A stretch of 64,000 nucleotides of DNA from contig REGQ01000004.1 of assembly GCA_004134985.1 (NCBI GenBank), forward strand, positions 186,001 through 250,000. Reading direction: 5' to 3'. A program made the translations under genes and the position numbers. Numbering within the stretch: position 1 is the first letter of the stretch; every line of letters starts with the position of its first letter. Positions 58,248-64,000 of this stretch are shown piece after piece. The DNA comes from Paenibacillaceae bacterium. GTDB taxonomy: Bacteria > Bacillota > Bacilli > Paenibacillales > Paenibacillaceae. The notes under the pieces were generated by a model. That model had not been told where the DNA came from and did no database searches. It saw only the letters and a program-made list of their open reading frames with translations.

Positions 58248-59825
58248 TTAGCGTACATGAATGGCAGGCCAATCGAGTTCCACGCCTTGCTGCTCCAGCA
58301 GCGCTTGAAATTGTGCCAACTGGTTAGGGTCGTTTCTCACTGCACGTGGTGACTCGCCTTTATCGAGACAATAGGCAGCCAGACTGCCTGCTGCTTCACC
58401 GATATTCCACTCAACCGGATGAAGACGATAGCAGCCGTTGGTAATATGCGTGACGCCCAGATTTTTGCAAGCGGGCAGCAGGTTCTGCATACGGACAGGA
58501 ATTAGGCTGCCCAGCGGAATTTGAAAGGGAGCGGATGAAATATCAATAAAGTTGCGTCCCCCTGTGCTTGGATGCAAATCAATGCGGTAAGAGCCAACGC
58601 CAACGGAGTCGTGGAATGTTTCGCCTTTGCCCTGTGGGCGGCAATCCCCGCTGACATGCTGCTCCAGCACGGTGAATTCGGCTTTAATCCTTCTGGACTC
58701 GCGGACGTATGGATATTTGGCAAGCCCATCTTCGGTGCCTACTGTATCTCTGCGCAGGCGCAGTCCGGGATAGCCGATTTTCCCATCCGGACGCGGAGCT
58801 TCTGTCTGCAGCCAGTAGAGTAGGGAAAGGCTGAGTTGCTTGGCGTCGTGCAGGTGGCGGTTGCGTTCTTCCTCAGTGACATCAATAATGGGCCCCAGCC
58901 AGTAATCATTTTGCGGCCAGTTAACGAGTGAAATATTGCTTTGAAAGGCCCCTTTGGCAAAGTTGGCTTGATCAACAATCTGACGATAGTAGAACAGGGA
59001 GTAATGTTCTGTGCCTGGGAACACTTCGTATTGTACCGGCTGAAGGGTGAAGGGACTGACACCGGTCATGCTGAGCTGCTTGCCCGGCCAGAAATCAGCC
59101 TGGTAATCCCGCCAAAATGCATATTGCTCCGGTCGATCGATTGTATGATTTTCGCCTTCCAGATAGTCCATGGCGAAGCAGTAGGTGAAGCCCTGCATAT
59201 CCATAGGATCGGCTGCGCCTTCCAGCGCATGCGGCTCTCCGGTTTGCTGCTGAGACTCCGCTCCTGTAACATATTCAGCCCCGGCAAGCGGCAGCACATC
59301 GCCGCATTCGGTTGCATCGAGAAAATAAGGTGCGGTGAGCACTGCATGGTTGCCTGTTTCATGGTTCAGCACGGTTACCGAGCGCACCTGATCGCCGTCG
59401 GTCTCGGCAGACGTGATCTGATGACGCGTCAAAATGGTCAACTGACCGCTGTGTACATAGGGTGCGAGCATATTATTAAGCACGGCAAGTGCGGCACGTG
59501 GTTCATGGCATAAGCGGCTGACCCCGCCATTGCCCGGGTTCAGCGCCGGATTGGCTCGGGCCTCGGCAGTTAAAGGGAAGAAGTCCCGATAATACTGCCG
59601 TACGCCGTCGCGGAACTGTGCATAGGTGCGGGTACGTCCGAAACTTTCGATCCATGGATGTTCATCTGGGGGAACAGCCTGGCTGGTGAATTGGCCGCCT
59701 ATCCAGTCCGTTTCTTCCGTCATAATCACTTTTTTGCCGAGTTTGGCTGCGGCAAGTGCGGCAGCGCATCCCCCGGTGCTTCCGCCAATGATGACAATTT
59801 CCGCATGAAGTTCGTTACTCAACAT
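58248..59825 (-). CDS. FAD-dependent oxidoreductase (FAD_oxidored family)
   Basis: A 525-residue flavoprotein with the N-terminal dinucleotide-binding motif EIVIIGGSTGGCAAALAAAK and ETDWIGGQFTSQAVPPDEHP, typical of PF12831-type proteins often found with carbohydrate-use genes. PYFLDATECGDVLPLAGAEY and the C-terminal NLLPACKNLGVTHITNGCYR, with HPVEWNIGEAAGSLAAYCLD, support the call. There is no signal peptide, so it acts in the cytoplasm. ATG 59825 has only a moderate ribosome site. It converges on the importer operon and could act on the imported sugar or a derivative; the substrate is unknown. Confidence 0.88.
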   Translation of the reverse strand: MLSNELHAEIVIIGGSTGGCAAALAAAKLGKKVIMTEETDWIGGQFTSQAVPPDEHPWIESFGRTRTYAQFRDGVRQYYRDFFPLTAEARANPALNPGNGGVSRLCHEPRAALAVLNNMLAPYVHSGQLTILTRHQITSAETDGDQVRSVTVLNHETGNHAVLTAPYFLDATECGDVLPLAGAEYVTGAESQQQTGEPHALEGAADPMDMQGFTYCFAMDYLEGENHTIDRPEQYAFWRDYQADFWPGKQLSMTGVSPFTLQPVQYEVFPGTEHYSLFYYRQIVDQANFAKGAFQSNISLVNWPQNDYWLGPIIDVTEEERNRHLHDAKQLSLSLLYWLQTEAPRPDGKIGYPGLRLRRDTVGTEDGLAKYPYVRESRRIKAEFTVLEQHVSGDCRPQGKGETFHDSVGVGSYRIDLHPSTGGRNFIDISSAPFQIPLGSLIPVRMQNLLPACKNLGVTHITNGCYRLHPVEWNIGEAAGSLAAYCLDKGESPRAVRNDPNQLAQFQALLEQQGVELDWPAIHVR

Positions 59826-59935
59826 TTGTTAGCACCATCTTTCCTGATAATAGGATTCTAATTGATTGTATTAAATGATGGTTTCAGTTCATAGGGAGAA
59901 CGATGACTTTTTATGGTGTTTCCGTAGTTAATTAA

Positions 59936-59952
59936 ATGTAAAATAATGTAAA
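59936..59952. repeat. 17-base direct repeat, right copy
   Basis: ATGTAAAATAATGTAAA, identical to 50541-50557 and in the same orientation, 84 bases before the second fliT-like ATG. Confidence 0.4.
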
Positions 59953-60035
59953 ATTCACTCATTTGATAGAGTTGAAAGAAACATGGATTGCGGCAGCGCG
60001 GCAGCTCAATCAAGCTTCGCCTGCTGGAGGTGCCA

Positions 60036-60374
60036 ATGGAAGCTACACTCCATCAACTCGAACAACTGTCGTATAGTTTGGTCGAACGCTTGGCCTTTAC
60101 CGAGCTTGATCAACTAAATGACTATATGCGTGAGCGTGATGCCCTGTTCATTGCTTTGCAGCAAATGACGGTTACTCCAGCACAGAAGCAGGCCCATCAA
60201 TCTACTGTAAAGCGAATTTTGCAGATGGACGAGGTCATCGTGGGACGGATGAAGGAGCTTCGCGCCGCGGCAGAGCTTGAAATCAATAAATTATCCAATG
60301 GCCGCGTCGTCAAAAATATCTATGAGCCGGATGCCTATGAGCAGGAAAGCTATTTTTTTGATCAGCGCAAATAA
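60036..60374 (+). CDS. FliT-like flagellar protein, copy 2
   Basis: A 112-residue helical protein. It resembles the first fliT-like product in pattern: LNDYMRERDALFIALQQMTV compares with LSEFVEMRQEIIDEMARIIA, VIVGRMKELRAAAELEINKL with IRIRMFELKNEAADWL, and both end Y-x-x-x-S-x-x-x-D-x-x-K/RK. ATG 60036 has GGAGGTG upstream; an ATG at 59988 gives a basic extension without a good site. The gene was probably adjacent to fliT before the intervening 10 kb was inserted. The call is inference from similarity by eye. Confidence 0.55.
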   Translation: MEATLHQLEQLSYSLVERLAFTELDQLNDYMRERDALFIALQQMTVTPAQKQAHQSTVKRILQMDEVIVGRMKELRAAAELEINKLSNGRVVKNIYEPDAYEQESYFFDQRK

Positions 60375-60574
60375 GCAAATATAAATAATGTATGCCATGT
60401 GTGCAAACCTGATTAAAAGGGATGCAGGCGTGGTTTTTTTCTGTCTCCAGAAGATACTATTTTCAGGGCACGGAACCGAATAACGGTCCCGGATTGTAAG
60501 CACCCTGCAGATCTGCAGCGATTACCTAATTTGGCGACTATTAATTTTAGTTGTAACCAACCCCCTTCATTCAA

Positions 60575-60593
60575 TATAATGATAACAAATCTC
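60575..60593 (+). promoter_or_regulatory. Weak Fur-box-like site before the AraC regulator
   Basis: TATAATGATAACAAATCTC matches 14 of 19 positions of GATAATGATAATCATTATC, 31 bases before the ATG at 60624. Confidence 0.35.
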
Positions 60594-60623
60594 ATTTGAA
60601 TAGTTTAATAGGAGGACATGCCG

Positions 60624-62393
60624 ATGGATCTGGGCAATAATGATGCAATAAGCTTGAAGACGGAACGCTCCATAGCGTCGGTCGTCTATACGATCGCGGA
60701 TGTGCAGGAGATAACAGCAGTGCCCGGCCAGCCAGTCGAGCTTGAGCTTGCAAGCGATACGTCAGCACTGTTAATTGTAACGGCAGGTGATGGGGAATAT
60801 CGTATGGCTGACACAGCACACCCACTTCAATCTGGCACAGTCGCGACGTTCGCTACTTCATTCTCTGCATCATTCCAGTACACTCTCCCCTGTCCTACCA
60901 TTATGCAGCTGCATTGCAGACCGCAATCCGAGCTGCGGGCGATCCTGATTTCGTATGAAGTGCTCCATACGCTCAAGCAGGCATCGGCACGTCATGGCCG
61001 CCTTTATAGCAGCCGTAATATTGAAGCAACGTCTGCCCCGACGGCAATGGAAGTAGTTGAAGCGGATGAAAGCATCATTGCGCTCGCCAGGGAGCTGGCA
61101 ATACTCAAGGATCACAACGGATTGGGCGGTCCACTGGCCGCAAATCGTTTATTATATGAATTGCTTTTTCAAGTAAGAGAGCGATTGCGGCTGCACAAGC
61201 AGCAACTGGAGAGCAAGCTTACGCCGATCGATCAGACGATCGCTTATATTAATGAGCATTATAACCGCAAGATTACGAGGGAGCAGCTGGCACATCTCTC
61301 CGGGTTAAGTATCAAGTCCTTTACAGCTTTATTCAAGCAGTCCACTGGCAGCAGCTTTAGTGAATATGTGAATGCGGTACGAATACGCAAGGCACAGGAA
61401 CAACTGCTGCTGACAGGCAGCAAGCTGAGTGACATCGCTCAGAAAGTAGGGTATAAGGACGAATTCTATTTAAGCCGCAAATTTAAGCAAACGGTTGGTG
61501 TTGCGCCGAGCGTCTATGTGAAACAGCCCAAAACAATCGCCTCGATGGATCATGCCTATACGCTTGATCTGCTCACCTTGGGGATGACACCTGCCGTTGC
61601 GATTGCCGACTCCTGGATTGTGAAGCGATTCGATGGTCTGTTGAAGGCAGGCAGCTGCCATGCCATTGATTGGAGTTGGCAGCGGCAAGCTCGTTACCAG
61701 TTGCTTCAATCGCTTGCCCCGGATGTTATCATCAATGCGGAACTCAAAGGCGAGGACTTGGAGGCATTCAGCAAAATCGCTCCTGTTCTGCAAATTCCAT
61801 GGAAAGGCGTTGGGTGGCGCGATCATTTCCGCATGGTAGCCGATGTTGTGGAGATGACCGGACAAGCCGATGATTGGCTGTCGCGATTTGATGAACGGAT
61901 GGAGGGCGCGAAGCGTCAACTCGACAGAAATATTGGTCCGAAGGCCACAATTGCAATATTCAACATTCGGGCAACGCGGCTGGCCATTTACGGCTCGGGA
62001 TATATGGGGGCGGATTTATTATATAAGTCACTTGGCATGAACCCGCCGCTTATGATGCGTACAGCAGGCATTGCCGGTAAAGAGTGGATTGAGGTAACGC
62101 CGGAGCAGCTACGGCAGATCGAAGCCGATTATATGATTGTAGCTGTAGAGAATACATCCGAAGGCTGGAAGAGCGCACGTGAAGTGATGCGTCATCGCGA
62201 TTGGAAGAAGCTCACGTCCGTACGCAACAAGCAGACGTATTTTGTCGATATGGCCAAATGGTACGGCTATGGGCCAGCAGCGATTGAAGCGCAATTGGAA
62301 GAATTAATTGGCTGGCTTGGTGAAGAGACAGGCCTAAAAATCCAAACGAATCATGCTTTTTTTAACATGGACAGTAAGAGCGGTGATTGTTAA
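60624..62393 (+). CDS. AraC-family regulator fused to a siderophore-binding-protein-like domain (Btr type)
   Basis: The 589-residue product has an N-terminal cupin-like sensing region (about 1-190). An AraC helix-turn-helix pair lies at about 203-305: KITREQLAHLSGLSIKSFTA, SDIAQKVGYKDEFYLSRKFK. A C-terminal periplasmic-binding-protein-2 domain (about 315-570) contains TLDLLTLGMTPAVAIADSWI, LAPDVIINAEL and ATRLAIYGSGYMGADLLYKS. This is the architecture of B. subtilis Btr, which binds ferric bacillibactin and activates its transporter. There is no signal peptide, so it is cytoplasmic. ATG 60624 has AGGAGG 8 bases upstream; ATG 60618 is too close. The downstream lipoprotein has the same binding fold. 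Confidence 0.92.
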   Translation: MDLGNNDAISLKTERSIASVVYTIADVQEITAVPGQPVELELASDTSALLIVTAGDGEYRMADTAHPLQSGTVATFATSFSASFQYTLPCPTIMQLHCRPQSELRAILISYEVLHTLKQASARHGRLYSSRNIEATSAPTAMEVVEADESIIALARELAILKDHNGLGGPLAANRLLYELLFQVRERLRLHKQQLESKLTPIDQTIAYINEHYNRKITREQLAHLSGLSIKSFTALFKQSTGSSFSEYVNAVRIRKAQEQLLLTGSKLSDIAQKVGYKDEFYLSRKFKQTVGVAPSVYVKQPKTIASMDHAYTLDLLTLGMTPAVAIADSWIVKRFDGLLKAGSCHAIDWSWQRQARYQLLQSLAPDVIINAELKGEDLEAFSKIAPVLQIPWKGVGWRDHFRMVADVVEMTGQADDWLSRFDERMEGAKRQLDRNIGPKATIAIFNIRATRLAIYGSGYMGADLLYKSLGMNPPLMMRTAGIAGKEWIEVTPEQLRQIEADYMIVAVENTSEGWKSAREVMRHRDWKKLTSVRNKQTYFVDMAKWYGYGPAAIEAQLEELIGWLGEETGLKIQTNHAFFNMDSKSGDC

Positions 62394-62397
62394 TATT

Positions 62398-62416
62398 GAT
62401 GATGATAATCATTGTC
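62398..62416 (+). promoter_or_regulatory. Fur box before siderophore-binding lipoprotein
   Basis: GATGATGATAATCATTGTC matches 17 of 19 positions of the classical Fur consensus GATAATGATAATCATTATC. It begins five bases after the regulator's stop codon and 44 bases before the lipoprotein ATG. This implies iron-repressed expression. Confidence 0.85.
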
Positions 62417-62441
62417 AATAATAGGCGAGAGGGATGAAGAT

Positions 62442-63482
62442 ATGCTTCGCGGTAAATCAGTCACAGTGTTAGGTATTATTTTGCTTGCATGTGTAATGGT
62501 ATTGGGGGCTTGCGGCAAGAGCAGCGAAACAGACAAAGGAACGAGCAATAAGGCAAGTAGTGGGACAGAGAGCCAGGAAAAGAGCGGGAATGAAAACGCG
62601 GAAGAGAGCTCCACGAACGCTGCAAATGCAGCCAATGACGATAATGCATCAGAAGTTGCAGTAAAACTGTACAAGCATGTATCGGGAGAGACGGAAATCC
62701 CGGTTGAACCGAAGCGAATTGTCTCGGATTGGTACTACGGCGATTTCGTGGCATTGGGTGTGAAGCCGGTCGGTCTGACAAGCTACGTGCTCAATAATCA
62801 TCCATTTATTGAAGCGGCCGGCACCGAGGACATTGGAAGCACGCCGAATTTGGAGAAAGTTATTGAACTTGAGCCTGACCTGATCGTGTTGTATGGCAAT
62901 AATGAAAACTACGAGCAGTTCAGCAAAATTGCGCCAACAATCGGCATGGAGCTCTATCCTGATCCGATGAACTCAGTGCGTGTATTTGGAGACATTGTAG
63001 GCAAGAAGGAAGAGGCCGAGCAGTGGATCAGTAATTTCGAGGCCAAGGTGGATGAGGCCAAACAGACTATTGCCGGCAAGCTGGGCAGTGAGGAAACCTT
63101 CACTATTTTCACAGTATGGCGCAAAGAGCTTCGTGTTTACGGCGACATTAACATGGGCGGTTATTTGCTCTACAAGGCACTTCAGCTTCAGCCTCAGGAG
63201 CGGGTGCTGAGCGATGTCATCAATGGTGATGCGGTCAATGCCGGCAGGGCGATATCCATGGAGGAAATGGCGAGCTTTGCTGGAGACAACATCATATTGA
63301 CGGTGTTTGATGGCGAGGAGCTGGAAAAGGATTTGAAAGAGAGTGCAATCTGGCAGGGACTGGATGCAGTGAAGAACAATAAAGTGTATGAGGTTGATTT
63401 TAACCTGCTGTACAATGAAGACCCGGTGGCGATGGAGCACCAGTTGGACATTTTAACAGAGCTCATTACCGGCGCGCCATAA
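62442..63482 (+). CDS. Iron-siderophore ABC transporter substrate-binding lipoprotein
   Basis: A FhuD/YfiY-type lipoprotein. The signal MLRGKSVTVLGIILLACVMV ends in LGAC with lipid cysteine 24, followed by a Ser/Asn/Glu-rich linker. The type 3 binding fold has IPVEPKRIVSDWYYGDFVAL, GSTPNLEKVIELEPDLIVLY and QFSKIAPTIGMELYPD. ATG 62442 has GAGAGGGATG upstream; the longer frame from 62412 does not give a lipoprotein signal. No permease or ATPase genes follow, so it works with a transporter encoded elsewhere. The Fur box and Btr-like neighbour fit siderophore uptake. Confidence 0.94.
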   Translation: MLRGKSVTVLGIILLACVMVLGACGKSSETDKGTSNKASSGTESQEKSGNENAEESSTNAANAANDDNASEVAVKLYKHVSGETEIPVEPKRIVSDWYYGDFVALGVKPVGLTSYVLNNHPFIEAAGTEDIGSTPNLEKVIELEPDLIVLYGNNENYEQFSKIAPTIGMELYPDPMNSVRVFGDIVGKKEEAEQWISNFEAKVDEAKQTIAGKLGSEETFTIFTVWRKELRVYGDINMGGYLLYKALQLQPQERVLSDVINGDAVNAGRAISMEEMASFAGDNIILTVFDGEELEKDLKESAIWQGLDAVKNNKVYEVDFNLLYNEDPVAMEHQLDILTELITGAP

Positions 63483-63566
63483 AGGCCGTCCTATATCGTA
63501 CAGGTTCGTGAATATGGAAGCCAGATTGCCCACAGGAATCATTTATAAAACGCTTACAAAAAATGT

Positions 63567-63596
63567 TTGACATTTATGTGAATCGGGTGGTATATT
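63567..63596 (+). promoter_or_regulatory. Promoter of the cold-shock gene
   Basis: TTGACA (63567-63572), 18 bases, TATATT (63591-63596), leaving a leader of about 57 bases. Confidence 0.65.
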
Positions 63597-63659
63597 CAAT
63601 TTGTGGGCCATGGTTAAATGAGACCTCACAGCTATATGAAGATGAAGGGAATGTTATGA

Positions 63660-63857
63660 ATGCAAGGTAAAGTGAAATGGTTTAACGCAGAGAAAGGCTA
63701 TGGGTTTATTGAAACCGAGCAAGGCGGCGACGTATTTGTTCATTTCTCCGCTATCCAGTCCGAAGGATTCAAAACCCTTGAAGAAGGCCAATCGGTCGAA
63801 TTCGACATCGTTGAAGGCGCTCGCGGTCCACAAGCTGCTAATGTAGTCAAACTGTAA
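63660..63857 (+). CDS. Cold-shock protein (CspA/CspB family)
   Basis: A 65-residue single-strand nucleic-acid-binding OB fold. RNP1 is KGYGFIETE and RNP2 is VFVHFSAIQ; the start [20 protein letters not shown] and end [10 protein letters not shown] are standard. The ATG at 63660 has AAGGGA 9 bases upstream; an out-of-frame ATG at 63656 overlaps it. It is a single gene with its own promoter and terminator. Which of the csp paralogues it is cannot be told. Confidence 0.96.
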   Translation: MQGKVKWFNAEKGYGFIETEQGGDVFVHFSAIQSEGFKTLEEGQSVEFDIVEGARGPQAANVVKL

Positions 63858-63916
63858 TCATCCGGCGCTTAGCCAAAGGATAGATGGCATTACTTGACAA
63901 GTAACGTTGGATATTA

Positions 63917-63946
63917 ATTCCTCGGGAAACCGGGGGATTTTTTTTG
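63917..63946 (+). terminator. Terminator after cold-shock gene
   Basis: ATTCCTCGG-GAAA-CCGGGGGAT with two G-T pairs and a GNRA loop, followed by eight T residues. Confidence 0.85.
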
Positions 63947-64000
63947 TGTTAAGCCATGAATCTGACCCGGGTATCAAATATCACACATAACTTTTTGAAT

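Noticed and set aside
50541-59952. Clean site-specific integration with 17-base attachment sites
   Set aside because: No integrase is present and the 17-mer is AT-rich and internally repetitive, so I report the repeats but do not call att sites.

Overview
The window comes from a Gram-positive, endospore-forming, flagellated member of the Bacillales, most likely Paenibacillus or a close relative. Five things point there: a csaB/tagA/tagO wall-polymer cluster beside several S-layer-homology (SLH) proteins; an alpha/beta-type small acid-soluble spore protein; a degS-degU-comFA-comFC-yvyF-flgM-flgN-flgK-flgL-yviE-fliW-csrA-hag-fliD-fliS-fliT gene order that follows Bacillus subtilis; YesM/YesN-type sensor and regulator pairs with LplB/YtcP-type sugar permeases; and strong AGGAGG ribosome binding sites with GTG/TTG starts. 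The species cannot be named from this sequence alone. No rRNA, tRNA or CRISPR array was seen.

Layout. (1) 1-4.3 kb: DUF5693 membrane protein, csaB (pyruvylation of the wall polymer that SLH domains bind), tagA-like and tagO-like wall-polymer genes. (2) 4.3-27.2 kb: cell-surface block. It holds a 1362-residue SLH protein, the probable major S-layer protein behind a roughly 600-base leader with two in-frame starts, a 992-residue secreted protein of unknown function, a small secreted protein, a spore protein, metK, a small membrane protein, an M15 peptidase, a second giant SLH protein and a phosphodiester glycosidase-domain protein. (3) 27.3-36.6 kb: degS-degU, mscL, then a stretch full of tandem repeats around an IS1595-like transposase-derived gene, followed by greatly extended comFA and comFC. 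(4) 36.6-49.7 kb: a CAP-SLH protein and the late flagellar genes, including the FliW-CsrA-flagellin switch and a FliB-type flagellin lysine methylase. (5) 49.7-60 kb: an apparent insertion within the flagellar locus. It contains a decayed IS1634-like transposase, a two-component system, an ABC carbohydrate importer and a FAD-dependent oxidoreductase; the transport genes are bracketed by an inverted pair of about 210-base repeats. (6) 60-64 kb: a second FliT-like gene, an AraC regulator carrying a siderophore-binding-protein-like domain, a siderophore-binding lipoprotein behind a near-consensus Fur box, and a cold-shock protein.

How it fits together. CsaB, TagA and TagO help make the secondary wall polymer that the four SLH proteins would bind. 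Two large SLH genes appear to have sigma-D-type promoters, which would tie surface-protein synthesis to the flagellar programme encoded 15-30 kb away. FlgM, FliW and CsrA give that programme its checkpoints. The most unusual material is the tandem-repeat expansion at 29.2-36.8 kb, both between genes and inside otherwise conserved proteins; the dispersed intergenic repeat family; and the S-layer leader with tandem starts.
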